Positions 15,796 to 24,842 of a DNA stretch of 54,204 nt are shown piece after piece. Position 1 is the stretch's first letter. Each line of letters starts with the position of its first letter. The position numbers were made by a program, and so were the translations under genes. The stretch is taken from positions 1 to 54,204 of the forward strand of contig JBPOJN010000081.1 in the NCBI GenBank assembly GCA_052033505.1, read 5' to 3'. The stretch is from JBPOJN01 sp052033505. GTDB lineage: Bacteria > UBA10199 > JACPAL01 > GCA-016699445. Below the pieces are notes generated by a model. It was not told the origin of the DNA. It saw only the letters and a list, made by a program, of their open reading frames with translations, and made no database searches.

Positions 15796-16245
15796 ATGAA
15801 ACAAAAATCGATTAAACAATGCCTGCAGAAGACCGATGATGGGGAAATTTGTAAAGCCCCTGTCATGCATGATTCGGACTTCTGCTTCTTCCATAATCCA
15901 GAGGTTACGGAAGAACGCAGTGCCGCACGGCGCGCAGGAGGCATTGAGAGAAGCAAGGTGGCTGTTCTTCCTTTGGGAATATCTGATCTTCCCTTAAGCA
16001 CGAGCCAAGAAGTGGTCCGTCTCCTCGCCGAGACGATCAACCAAGTCCGTAAAGGTCAAATAGACCCCCGCATCTCCAACGCAGTCGGATATTTATCGGG
16101 AATTTTGTTGAAAGGGTTGGAGCAAAGCGACGTCGAAAAAAGAATAGGAGCTTTGGAATCTGTTATCAAAAATCGTCAATTAGATGAGCCTTCCCTCTTC
16201 GATGACGATTCGAACGATCGAGATTTGATGGAAAACCCAATATGA
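15796..16245 (+). CDS. Small protein with a Cys/His cluster
   Basis: A 149-residue protein. The N-terminal 35 residues contain a likely zinc-binding cluster: C9, C19, then DFCFFH (a Cys and a His) in the pattern C..(K)TDDGEICKAPVM(H)..DFCFFHNP. Middle residues ARRAGGIERSK resemble the short KGG-like basic motif also found in the P63C protein at 23.9 kb. The rest is helical. Proteins of this build occur in phage and island gene clusters without a settled function. It overlaps the next gene by four bases (ATGA), so translation is coupled. Confidence 0.7.
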   Translation: MKQKSIKQCLQKTDDGEICKAPVMHDSDFCFFHNPEVTEERSAARRAGGIERSKVAVLPLGISDLPLSTSQEVVRLLAETINQVRKGQIDPRISNAVGYLSGILLKGLEQSDVEKRIGALESVIKNRQLDEPSLFDDDSNDRDLMENPI

Positions 16246-17069
16246 GCTCAACCCAGAAAAAGCGACTCGATAAGGTCCTGGGAAATGCGACTGCGCGACA
16301 GATCGCATTGCTCCATATCAAAGAAAACATCGCAGAATTTGATTCTCTTCTGCATTACGCAAAAGCTTGGTGTGAAAAGGCAACGGGAGAGAACCCGCGT
16401 GACCATGTTAGTAGACAAGTGAAGGAATCTGTTCGGACGGCTTTAAATCTAGGGTCCTTTATCAAAAGAGAAGATGCCAGCCGTATTTATAAAGCTCAAA
16501 TGGAAGCGGACCTTCTGATGTTATTAATGCTGGAGGTAAATTCTCGGATTGAGGAGCAACACAGGATTCAATTTTCCCAAATTGGAATTTTGGCGGAACG
16601 GCTGAAATCAATCGTGTCCCAAGGCTCCATAAACAGTGAACTTCAAAACTGGCACATGCAAGCGATCCTGTGCATGAACAAAGTCCTTGTTCTTAAGGGT
16701 GCGATTGAGAAAATTGAAAAGAAATATTTTTGGGAACAAGCCATTCTATTCAAATGGGAGGCTGCGATTCTTAAAGAACAAATCACCTTCATGGAAGAAA
16801 TGTTTGATTGTTATAGTGGGGTTGCCCATCGGAGCGGCAGCGAGAGCAACGTTTTAACGGAAAATATGAGCGAAGACTTCCGCAGCTATCGTCCTGTTGT
16901 GGGTGCCATGAACAAAATAGACATGAGTGATAGCCTGCCATCTCAAATTGCGGAGAAAGCAGATTACTTTATTAAAATATCCAAGGCAAAAACGTTGAGC
17001 GACTTTGACAAATTAAAGGAAGCCAGAGATTTGATAGTGCCGTATATTGCCGGAGAGATATCTGAATGA
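16242..17069 (+). CDS. Unknown helical island protein, 275 residues
   Basis: A 275-residue, almost wholly helical protein with no recognised domain, signal peptide or catalytic motif. Its ATG overlaps the stop of the preceding Cys/His gene (ATGA), implying coupled translation and a shared role. The leucine- and glutamate-rich middle (MEADLLMLLMLEVNSRIEEQH) could form a coiled coil. Confidence 0.65.
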   Translation: MSSTQKKRLDKVLGNATARQIALLHIKENIAEFDSLLHYAKAWCEKATGENPRDHVSRQVKESVRTALNLGSFIKREDASRIYKAQMEADLLMLLMLEVNSRIEEQHRIQFSQIGILAERLKSIVSQGSINSELQNWHMQAILCMNKVLVLKGAIEKIEKKYFWEQAILFKWEAAILKEQITFMEEMFDCYSGVAHRSGSESNVLTENMSEDFRSYRPVVGAMNKIDMSDSLPSQIAEKADYFIKISKAKTLSDFDKLKEARDLIVPYIAGEISE

Positions 17070-17088
17070 TCGACATGTCCTAAACAGA

Positions 17089-17373
17089 TTACTTGGTAGA
17101 GCGTTCTTTCTTTTTGTTAGGTCTGCCAGGTCGAGGTCTAATATTTTGGGGTTCTATAAAAAGGGATTGAATTTCACAGTTTAAGAGACTTGATAGCCAT
17201 TCCAATGATTTCAAAGTTAGATTCTGCAACCCATTCTCGATTCCCCTAATATACGAAACAGAAACACCGGCACTTTCTGCAAATGCTTCTTGAGTAAGGC
17301 CAGATCTGGTTCGAAGCTCTCCTATCCTTCTCCCAACCTTTTTCACAATTCGAGATGAAGATTTGTTTTCCAA
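17089..17373 (-). CDS. XRE-family HTH regulator
   Basis: About 94 residues with a clear Cro/CI-type HTH: RRIGELRTRSGLTQEAFAESAGVSVSYIRGIENGLQNLTLKSLEWLSSLL. The C-terminus is basic and proline-rich (RPRPGRPNKKKE). The reading frame remains open upstream to 17544 but would then overlap the divergent neighbour. An AGGAG (17395-17399) points to an unusual start; the first acceptable one is TTG at 17371-17373, giving LENKSSSRIVKK. An ATG in that stretch is out of frame. It probably represses the divergent nuclease-like gene and itself. Confidence 0.7.
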   Translation of the reverse strand: MENKSSSRIVKKVGRRIGELRTRSGLTQEAFAESAGVSVSYIRGIENGLQNLTLKSLEWLSSLLNCEIQSLFIEPQNIRPRPGRPNKKKERSTK

Positions 17374-17496
17374 GTAAAAGCATCGTCGCGAAATCTCCTG
17401 TTTTAAAAATATAGCTATAACTATAAGTTTATTGAAAAGCTTAGCCCTCTCTCGTACTCTCCGTAATTTTGATGAGCAAAAACTTGGAGCAGACTG
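17374..17496. promoter_or_regulatory. Divergent promoter region with TATAGCTATA palindrome
   Basis: A 10-bp palindrome TATAGCTATA (17410-17419) is followed directly by ACTATAAG. Both strands have -10-like hexamers here. It is a natural operator for the adjacent XRE regulator. Confidence 0.45.
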
Positions 17497-18528
17497 ATGC
17501 CAATATTTGTTGAAAAAGGTGAAGGCGAATTTCAGCCATACCAATTCACCAAAGAAGCTGATTTTGAAAAATTAGTTATTAAGCTGTCGGATAAACTTTT
17601 TGGGGAGGCTTCAATCTATGTTGATATCAAGAGGCGAGTGAAAGGAAATACCATCATTTCCATACCTGATGGTTACCTGATTGATTTTGCCGACCCCAAC
17701 AATCCTCGTCTTTTTATTGTCGAGAATGAGATCGTAAGCCACGATCCGTTTAAACATATTGGGAATCAAATCCTCCGTTTTGTAGTGTCCTTCCAGGACG
17801 CACAGAAAGAAATTCGAGGGCTCCTAATGGAGGAGATTCAAAAGAATAAATCCCACTTAAAGAAACTTGAAGAGGCGTGCAAACAAAGCAAATTTAGAAA
17901 TATAGACGACCTTTTAAATACAGCGGTCTTCTCTGATTTCCGGGGATTGGTTGTCATTGATGAGATCCGTCCTGAATTAAACAGCGTACTCAATAAGATA
18001 CGGGCTAACGTCAATACAATCGAGCTCAAGACTTTTCTCTCAAAGGACAGCTCGTTTTGCTATCAGTATAACACCCTGTACGAGGAATTTGATGATGAAT
18101 CAAATTTGGCTGAGGGAGAGGCAGTAAAATATTTCAATCCAGAAGACCGAAAGCGTCGCTTAGCCAGAAAAGCAAAATCCGATACGATTGTTGTGCCAGC
18201 GCAAGAGGAAGGGTTTCGACGAGTCTTCTTGGGGGAAAATAGGTGGTACGCCATCCGTATTGGTGCGGCCATGAAGGACCGCATCAAATACATAGCAGCC
18301 TATCAGGTAGCGCCGGTAAGTGGCGTAACACATATTGCAGAAGTGAAAGAGATCAAGCCCTACAAAGATTCTGGAAAATATGAAGTAGTCTTCAAGGGGA
18401 CAGCACAGATGATCGAGCCCATAAAGCTCAATGACAGTAAGTATAAACCACAAGGTCCAGTTTATGTGCAACGTGACCGACTTTTAAAGGTTAATTGTTT
18501 TGATGAAGCCATGAGAGAGATTTTGTAG
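17497..18528 (+). CDS. Putative PD-(D/E)XK-like nuclease with PUA/EVE-like C-terminal domain
   Basis: A 343-residue protein. The N-terminal ~120 residues look like a restriction-endonuclease fold: a strand-helix start, then PDGYLIDFADPNNPRLFIVENEI, giving an Asp followed by an E-x-E in place of the usual E-x-K. This similarity is my inference. Residues ~235-340 (RWYAIRIG..IKYIAAYQVAPVSGVTHIAEVKEI..KYEVVFKG) have the strand pattern of an EVE/PUA-like modified-base reader. A nuclease joined to a modified-base sensor would suit a type IV-like restriction role. It is divergent from an XRE regulator and next to the giant STAND gene, which supports a defence function. A missing lysine in the core motif could mean loss of activity. 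Confidence 0.5.
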   Translation: MPIFVEKGEGEFQPYQFTKEADFEKLVIKLSDKLFGEASIYVDIKRRVKGNTIISIPDGYLIDFADPNNPRLFIVENEIVSHDPFKHIGNQILRFVVSFQDAQKEIRGLLMEEIQKNKSHLKKLEEACKQSKFRNIDDLLNTAVFSDFRGLVVIDEIRPELNSVLNKIRANVNTIELKTFLSKDSSFCYQYNTLYEEFDDESNLAEGEAVKYFNPEDRKRRLARKAKSDTIVVPAQEEGFRRVFLGENRWYAIRIGAAMKDRIKYIAAYQVAPVSGVTHIAEVKEIKPYKDSGKYEVVFKGTAQMIEPIKLNDSKYKPQGPVYVQRDRLLKVNCFDEAMREIL

Positions 18529-18591
18529 CTCATTCCATAGGACTGTGGAGCTAACTTCTTTCAGGCCATCATTAAATTGCTGATGGCAAAT

Positions 18592-21500
18592 TTATGCTGA
18601 AGTGCTCTCGGCTAGATTTTGTTCTAACCGTGCAGCTTCAGCAACCCCCAGCCGTGTTAAGGCGGGAAGTATGCGATCCACCTGGTCTCGAAGAGACTGG
18701 TTTGAAGTCAAAAGTTCAGGCCACTTACGTCTAGCTGTATCGATAAGAATGCATACCCGTCTTCCAATGTCGTGGTTAATCCAGAAGTCAGTCGCGGTTG
18801 GAAATACGGAAAGCCACGCACCCGCAATTTTTAGAAGAAATGCAAAATGCGCAGATTGAGGCGAAACTTCAAGAAGGTTCAATGTCAACTTCGCAACAAA
18901 TGGGGACGCACCCTCGATGGCAAGTGGCTCAAGAATGGGTAAGAAGGGTATAAGGCGATCAATGGCTGGAGGTAACAGGTAAGCCGTTGCGGGTTCATAA
19001 CTACCTCCCTGATTGAAGAACAGTGTGGCGATGGAGGGCCCGAGATGTAATTCCACTGACGATCGTCGGCGTATAAACCATATCCAGCCGTTACGAGCCT
19101 TAAGCTTTTCAGCTAGTCTTGAACGGATATGCACTGCGATTGAAACCTCCAAACTTTGGTCGTTAAAAAAGACCTCATCAACGACTCTCTGGAAGTTAGT
19201 GATAGTGTCAAAGAACGATTCGTCAGGCAGAGAAGCGAGCGGCTCCAACGCAACACGATCAATTGTTGTCTCGTTAGCGCCGATTAAGGTGCGGGCGAGA
19301 AGAGTCAAATATATCCTATTCCACTCATGAGGCTTGCTGCGAACGTCTTCGGTGAGTTTAAGCCCTCTTCCATTAGCAACCCAAGTCCAGTCGGCATACA
19401 AGCTGACGATGGTCTTTATCCATGCCTTACTAGGGATATCAGGCAATCGGCTGGCTCCTTGAAGCCACAGAGCGGCAACTTGGTAATCAAACTTCTCAAT
19501 GGCAACTTCACCCTCAGTAGGCCTTGCTCGACTACCCCCTGTGCTAGGACTTGAACGTCGACGAGTCCGAGGTTTTTTCAAAGGTGGGGCTTGCCAAGTA
19601 GGCTCTTCTGCTCCCTCAAAAAGCCACGAAATTTCCGCTGCCGTCGCGGATTCAATCATTTGACGATGAATCCTTTCTTGTTCTGTTCGCTGGCCTTCCG
19701 ACTCGTCCCATCGTTGCACTGGCTGAATACATCCAGCCATGGCACAGCGCAGGATTGACCGAGGTAAACGATCGTCAAGTGCTTCAAGAGTGGGAGCGAC
19801 GGCGATAAATCCGTGAGCCGCTGCAGGTCGATCTACGTTCATGAGAAGTTCACGAACGCCGTCAACTGTAAAACCACCATCAAGGCCATAAGCCATGCCG
19901 GCGAATGCCATAGCCATTGGATTAAATTTTATGCCTCCACGGACTCGGTGTACTGCATCGTTATCCTTCCGAAGAGCCGTCCTGAACGTTATTTGTGCCC
20001 AATCACGATAACTCTCGCGCGATTGAAACGTTCCATCACGCATTATAATCATGGCCGCACCGACAACTGCTTGTTCGTGCAGCCCCGAATCGCCTTCTTC
20101 TTCTGTGGCCTGTAATGACGTGGCGGTCTGAGCCCACTCGACTGCACGTTGTGCGAAATCTGCGGAAGATTGTGTCTGATTATCTAAAGCGGCCGAAATG
20201 GCGAGCTGCATGTTGATAGTATTCGCATTATTACTTCTCGTGTGTGTCAATCGCTCCATGTGGAGACGCTCAGTTTCGGGCGGAACGTATTGCAATCCTG
20301 AGACTGTACGGCCATCGCGCAAAGGGATTTGAACATTTGTATAGTTTCCGGCATTGATCAAGTTGCCGGCGTGGATCGCCATAAATGCGGGATCGCCTAG
20401 ATCAGCGTTCTCTGCATATGGTCCCAAACGTTGCTGGGCATTGCGTAGAAGAATAACCAACTTTTCATGTAGGTCCTGGGGTGTATCAACACTATATTCC
20501 ACCAACAAGTTATCGAGAGAGATACGCCGGGAAGGTCTTGCCTTTAACCCATCGAGCGTTGCCAATACGTGCGGATTACGCTCGCGATTAAGTCGATCCA
20601 CACCGAAGAAGTCTGGCACTGGAACAGTATCGCGTCCCCAACGTTGACGATCGAAACATAGAAGCTCCGGGCACGTCAGGAAAGGCACTGCTCCCTGGCG
20701 CGATGCTGGCCAGTGAGAGATCAGAAGGTCAACTACAATAAGAAGGTATGCCGCCGGCGTATCACCGGTACCGAGTACATCACGAAGAACGGCATTAAAG
20801 CTTTCACCTGCTTCGATTCGTTTATGTGCCCACGCCTCAAGCGCCATGAGAGCACAGCTGACCGTGAAGGATTGACCCCAGCCACGGGACCATCCATACG
20901 ACTGCTTCCAAGGAAATAGGCGTTTTCCCTCAGGAAGTTCTATCTCAAATACATTCGATCCATATGGACGTCCTCTGGTGTGAAACGTGATCGCATGGTC
21001 GACTAGGCGTCGTATAAGAGAGAGACCTTGTTGAGGTGCATGCGTCAGGAGGTCAAAAAATGGTCCTTGAGAGGGTGAGGCAGGACTAAATTCGGTATCT
21101 ATCCAGGTAAAAGGGCTGCGGCCGATCACAACGTCTCGCTCTTCTTCATTATGTGGAGTGAGCGCAGATGCGGTAAGTTCAGCAAGCTGTACTGGTGCTG
21201 CTTGTCCTAATTTTCCAGAGAATTTGAGTATGGAACTTACAGTCTCTTCATTTCGTCGGCGACCCATTACGGCTTGAAGGTAACTGATGGCGAGAGACGG
21301 TGTGCGGTCGCAGAACAGGACGAACGCAGTACGGAGGTTACTTTCTAGATCACTAAGATTGACTCCATCTAAACCACCAACAAAAAGCGTGGGCATATTC
21401 CTTGGCTGGTCTATGTCACCTGCAGTTTCGGCATTAATGAGCCATCGATAGATCCACTGCATTAGAAGCGGTGTGAGCGGATCAGTTCCAAACCCCCACA

Positions 21501-23724
21501 GAGACCAATCAGTATAGAGATCGACTATATCCGGTATGGCGGCCGCAGGGATGGATTCGCTGTGTTGAAAAAGCCACAGGATTAACCGAGGCCATGATGG
21601 GCCTCGTGGCATGTTGATATGAGATGGAATAAGGCTGGGGTCTTTTACAGCAGTGGCTAAGACATCAGCTGCGGGTATGACATCAACAGCTCTAACGGTT
21701 CGAATAATCTCGCGCAAAAGCCGTGCTCGATCCGTCAACAGCACTGGTGATACCTTAGTCAAGACATCAGCTGCGCCTTCTGTTCGGACTAGAGCTAACA
21801 GTACGGCACGTCGCCAGGAACCATGAACTTCCTTAAGGCTTAAACGTTCGAGAAGTTTTTGCCAACGAATCGAATCCTCATCTTCCTCAAGGATGATTCG
21901 GGCAGATAATTCCATACCCCGCGCCAAGAGAGCGGATGATGGTCGATTAAGCGGTAGGGTCTCGATGACTTCTGAATGGGATGACAGCAAACAACCTACA
22001 CCCCATTCGGCAAGAACATCATGTCGAAAGGCAACTTTATCTCCACCAAGATCACGCAGTGTCCCACTGCTGATGAGCGCATCAATTGCAGTCGGAGGTG
22101 AGTCTCTGCCATCAAGAGGTTCACCATCCACAATGATGCGCTCTACCAGTGACCGTAGAATACGTGTACGCTCACGGCGACTGCTATCAGGCGAACCATC
22201 GGCACTCTGCCACCACTGTTTCGCCATCTCAGCTTCAGTACGCGGCGATCCTTCATCGTTTCCACGTATAGCCAAACGGGCAAGTCGAAATAAGTTACGC
22301 GCTACAGGTCGCGCCGGATGACTATCAGCTAGGAGCGAACTTAATTGTGGTGCTGCATGACACAGTTCTTCAACCTCTGAGTTGTTCAGTTCGTCGATCA
22401 CTACCGGCGCCACACGCCCAAGCCGGTCGAGAAAATTCTCCGGTAACCAATTCGGTTCGTCAGTGCCAAAACTGGTTCTAACGGTCGCTACAATAGCAAC
22501 ACCCGGAATGTCCGTAGCGGCCCGAACTAAATCGACCACAGTAAGACGCTCTTCAGAGGAGAAGTGATCGAGATTATCAATAAATAGGGTTGTCGCTCCA
22601 TTCCCAGCGAGATCGGCCAAGAACTCACGTGCAGTGCCATCGAAGCCGAGGTCGGCTCGCATTGCGGACCAACCTCTAGGTTTAGTGCGATTCGGGCTTA
22701 GCACAACGATGCGGGACTCAAGTGAGAGCTGCTGGGCGAGATGTTTTAGCAATGCTGATTTGCCAACCCCAGAATCTCCTCGAATTTCAACATACCGCCC
22801 GAGGTCTAGTTGAGAACGAATCTGAGAGAGACGTTCATCTCGTATAAGCATTACACCATTAATGGTGGCCCCAATATCATCAAGGGCGCTCTGAGATTCT
22901 TCAGCCAGACGAGCTCGTGCCGATGTATGGCGGCGCTCGCCTAGTAGACGAAATGGTTTTTCACTGAGATCCTTGATGAGATGATTGCGATCACGATCAC
23001 CACCGCTGGCGGCTATGCCTAGTGCAAGCTCAACCAATATATTCCAGAGTGTGCTGGCATGTGAAGAGTCATCGGGGTGGAGTGTTTGCGAGGCTCGATC
23101 TCGTGAGAGAAGCTCATCTGCGGAGCCGGGTGCAGTAAAGTCGAAAAAAAAGATTTGCAGCCTTCTGAGCAGATGCCAAACTCTTTCATCGTCGTGAGGT
23201 ACCCCTGCCTCCTGCAAGCGATTTCTGAACGTTTCAACAAACGATCGCATATCGGGATTTGAAGAACCCCGCCGATTGATACGATTCATGAACGTTGTTG
23301 CGCATCCTATCTGCCGTGCCCACGTCAAAACGTCCTGATAAGAGCCTGAGAGTTTTTTTGATATCTTAGCCGTGGCAATCGCGAGCTCGTAACGACTGCT
23401 CCAGAACTCTGGCTTATTCGCGGCAGCAGCGATCTCACGAACGATATCTGCAAAGACCTTGTCTGACGGAGAGAAGGTCACTCCACGTTTAACTTGAATT
23501 TCTAGGATCGCGGGTGTGCCGCTTGCGGCATGCGCATGAACAATGATGTCATCGAGAGGTCTTCCTTCCGAGGCGCGTTGGAACTCAACTCTATCAATCA
23601 CCATTCCAGGTAGTCCCCGAGGTTCAGCTCCTACGAGGAGCGCAAGGAGATAGGATGCACCAACTTGAGCTTCGAATTGGGGTCCGGCAGGTCCGGTGGA
23701 TGTAGGGCTGACTGGTCGAGCCAT
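18592..23724 (-). CDS. Nuclease-STAND NTPase, Avs-like (candidate antiphage defence protein)
   Basis: About 1,710 residues. The N-terminal ~120 residues look like a Cap4/DUF4297- or Mrr-type PD-(D/E)XK nuclease: GPQFEAQVGASYLL, D58-D59, then LEIQVKR (Q77-x-K79, the QxK variant). A NTPase core follows, with P-loop GDSGVGKS at 316-323 and Walker B TTLFIDNLD at 378-386, then a winged-helix-like stretch with an LRSLVERI segment. The remaining ~1,150 residues are alpha-helical repeats lacking an obvious motif, the usual place of the sensor in STAND proteins. In known Avs proteins such a C-terminal part binds a phage protein and triggers the nuclease. I start at the ATG giving MARPVSP; there is no strong ribosome-binding site. 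An upstream in-frame extension of 26 residues is possible. It converges with the nuclease-like gene and diverges from the P63C gene. Confidence 0.75.
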   Translation of the reverse strand: MARPVSPTSTGPAGPQFEAQVGASYLLALLVGAEPRGLPGMVIDRVEFQRASEGRPLDDIIVHAHAASGTPAILEIQVKRGVTFSPSDKVFADIVREIAAAANKPEFWSSRYELAIATAKISKKLSGSYQDVLTWARQIGCATTFMNRINRRGSSNPDMRSFVETFRNRLQEAGVPHDDERVWHLLRRLQIFFFDFTAPGSADELLSRDRASQTLHPDDSSHASTLWNILVELALGIAASGGDRDRNHLIKDLSEKPFRLLGERRHTSARARLAEESQSALDDIGATINGVMLIRDERLSQIRSQLDLGRYVEIRGDSGVGKSALLKHLAQQLSLESRIVVLSPNRTKPRGWSAMRADLGFDGTAREFLADLAGNGATTLFIDNLDHFSSEERLTVVDLVRAATDIPGVAIVATVRTSFGTDEPNWLPENFLDRLGRVAPVVIDELNNSEVEELCHAAPQLSSLLADSHPARPVARNLFRLARLAIRGNDEGSPRTEAEMAKQWWQSADGSPDSSRRERTRILRSLVERIIVDGEPLDGRDSPPTAIDALISSGTLRDLGGDKVAFRHDVLAEWGVGCLLSSHSEVIETLPLNRPSSALLARGMELSARIILEEDEDSIRWQKLLERLSLKEVHGSWRRAVLLALVRTEGAADVLTKVSPVLLTDRARLLREIIRTVRAVDVIPAADVLATAVKDPSLIPSHINMPRGPSWPRLILWLFQHSESIPAAAIPDIVDLYTDWSLWGFGTDPLTPLLMQWIYRWLINAETAGDIDQPRNMPTLFVGGLDGVNLSDLESNLRTAFVLFCDRTPSLAISYLQAVMGRRRNEETVSSILKFSGKLGQAAPVQLAELTASALTPHNEEERDVVIGRSPFTWIDTEFSPASPSQGPFFDLLTHAPQQGLSLIRRLVDHAITFHTRGRPYGSNVFEIELPEGKRLFPWKQSYGWSRGWGQSFTVSCALMALEAWAHKRIEAGESFNAVLRDVLGTGDTPAAYLLIVVDLLISHWPASRQGAVPFLTCPELLCFDRQRWGRDTVPVPDFFGVDRLNRERNPHVLATLDGLKARPSRRISLDNLLVEYSVDTPQDLHEKLVILLRNAQQRLGPYAENADLGDPAFMAIHAGNLINAGNYTNVQIPLRDGRTVSGLQYVPPETERLHMERLTHTRSNNANTINMQLAISAALDNQTQSSADFAQRAVEWAQTATSLQATEEEGDSGLHEQAVVGAAMIIMRDGTFQSRESYRDWAQITFRTALRKDNDAVHRVRGGIKFNPMAMAFAGMAYGLDGGFTVDGVRELLMNVDRPAAAHGFIAVAPTLEALDDRLPRSILRCAMAGCIQPVQRWDESEGQRTEQERIHRQMIESATAAEISWLFEGAEEPTWQAPPLKKPRTRRRSSPSTGGSRARPTEGEVAIEKFDYQVAALWLQGASRLPDIPSKAWIKTIVSLYADWTWVANGRGLKLTEDVRSKPHEWNRIYLTLLARTLIGANETTIDRVALEPLASLPDESFFDTITNFQRVVDEVFFNDQSLEVSIAVHIRSRLAEKLKARNGWIWFIRRRSSVELHLGPSIATLFFNQGGSYEPATAYLLPPAIDRLIPFLPILEPLAIEGASPFVAKLTLNLLEVSPQSAHFAFLLKIAGAWLSVFPTATDFWINHDIGRRVCILIDTARRKWPELLTSNQSLRDQVDRILPALTRLGVAEAARLEQNLAESTSA

Positions 23725-23791
23725 TATTTTGGATGCGAAACTTATACTAAACCTGCGGTCAAGGCATTGGAATTTTTGGCAGCAGGTCAAT

Positions 23792-23880
23792 TGCAAGCAC
23801 AAAGTTTAAAAATAATGCTTGCATATTAGTGCGACTCCCGTAATTAACGCAAGCATTAATAATCGAAAAGGATGCTTGCA
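23792..23880. promoter_or_regulatory. Four alternating TGCTTGCA-type sites in the Avs-like/P63C promoter region
   Basis: Octamers TGCAAGCA (23792-23799), TGCTTGCA (23816-23823), CGCAAGCA (23848-23855, one mismatch) and TGCTTGCA (23873-23880) alternate in orientation and make two inverted pairs with 16- and 17-base spacers. The last touches the P63C start codon. Sites 2 and 3 extend to a 10-bp inverted repeat (TAATGCTTGC / GCAAGCATTA). This looks like a multi-site operator controlling both divergent genes. Confidence 0.7.
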
Positions 23881-24842
23881 TGACAGATTCAGAAGAGAGA
23901 GGCCGTGCCGGGGGTTTGGCGAGAGCTAAAACACTATCAGATGAAGACCGGAAGAAAATCGCTAAAAGCGCAGCTATCGCGCGATGGGGTCTGAAATCAA
24001 CTCACAGAGGCAACTTCAGAGAAGATTTCGGAATTGACGTTGATTGTTACGTTTTGGACGACGAGAAAAAAACGGCAGTCATTAGCCAGCGTGGAATGGG
24101 TGCGGCTCTTGGGCTGGGAGAGGGAGGCGACCGACTCTCTCGCTTTATGAAAGGGTCAAAAATAACGGCCTACGTTGGGCCCGAACTTCGTGAAAAATTA
24201 GAAAATCCCATTATTTTTCAAGGGCAACCGGCGGGCCCGAACCTACCGTATCAAAAAATGTTTGGGTATGATGTCACTATTCTAATCGACATCTGCAAGG
24301 CCGTTCTTCAAGCCGACTCTGATGGCAGCCTCATCGAGCGCCAGCAGAATATCGCCAAGCAAGCCCGCATTATTGTCAACGCATCCGCGAAAGCTGGGAT
24401 TAAAGGGCTCGTGTATGCTCTTTCTGGTTACGATGCCACCAGAGAAGAAGTCGTTGCCGCCTTTAAGCTGTTTGTCCGAGAAGAAGCGCGAGACTATGAA
24501 AAGGAATTTCCGGATCAACTCTATCAGGAATGGTATCGGCTTTATCAGCTTCCAAAGCCCGCCAGGAATAAGCCTTGGAAGTTTAAGCATTTAACGGTTA
24601 ACCAGGTTTACCGTCCTCTTGCAAAAAGCAGCGGCAAAATCCTCCAACTTGCTCAGGACCAACGGGCGAACAACACCGTTCAGAATAAAAAACTTCACCA
24701 ATTTCTTTCAGAGATTGGAGTTAAAACTCTTCGACAGCACCTTGGTCAGCTTCTGGGGATTGCTCAGATTTCAAAAAGCAAAGATGAGTATGAAAAGCAT
24801 GTCGAAACTATTTTCGGGGATCAGCGGAAACTAAATTTTTAG
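23880..24842 (+). CDS. P63C-domain protein with KGG-like N-terminus
   Basis: A 320-residue protein. Residues 1-45 carry a basic KGG-like motif (GRAGGLARAKTLSDEDRKKIAKSAAIARWG). Residues ~190-310 match the P63C domain: REEVVAAFKLFVREEARDYEKEFPDQLYQEWYRLY, then PWKFKHLTVNQVYRPLAKSSGKILQLAQD and LHQFLSEIGVKTLRQHLGQLLGIAQIS. P63C proteins are common in prophages and islands, with no firm biochemical role. It is divergent from the Avs-like gene across a 155-bp region with shared octamer sites. It could be a regulator or partner of that gene, or an independent mobile-element gene. The ATG at 23880 overlaps the last octamer. Confidence 0.88.
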   Translation: MTDSEERGRAGGLARAKTLSDEDRKKIAKSAAIARWGLKSTHRGNFREDFGIDVDCYVLDDEKKTAVISQRGMGAALGLGEGGDRLSRFMKGSKITAYVGPELREKLENPIIFQGQPAGPNLPYQKMFGYDVTILIDICKAVLQADSDGSLIERQQNIAKQARIIVNASAKAGIKGLVYALSGYDATREEVVAAFKLFVREEARDYEKEFPDQLYQEWYRLYQLPKPARNKPWKFKHLTVNQVYRPLAKSSGKILQLAQDQRANNTVQNKKLHQFLSEIGVKTLRQHLGQLLGIAQISKSKDEYEKHVETIFGDQRKLNF

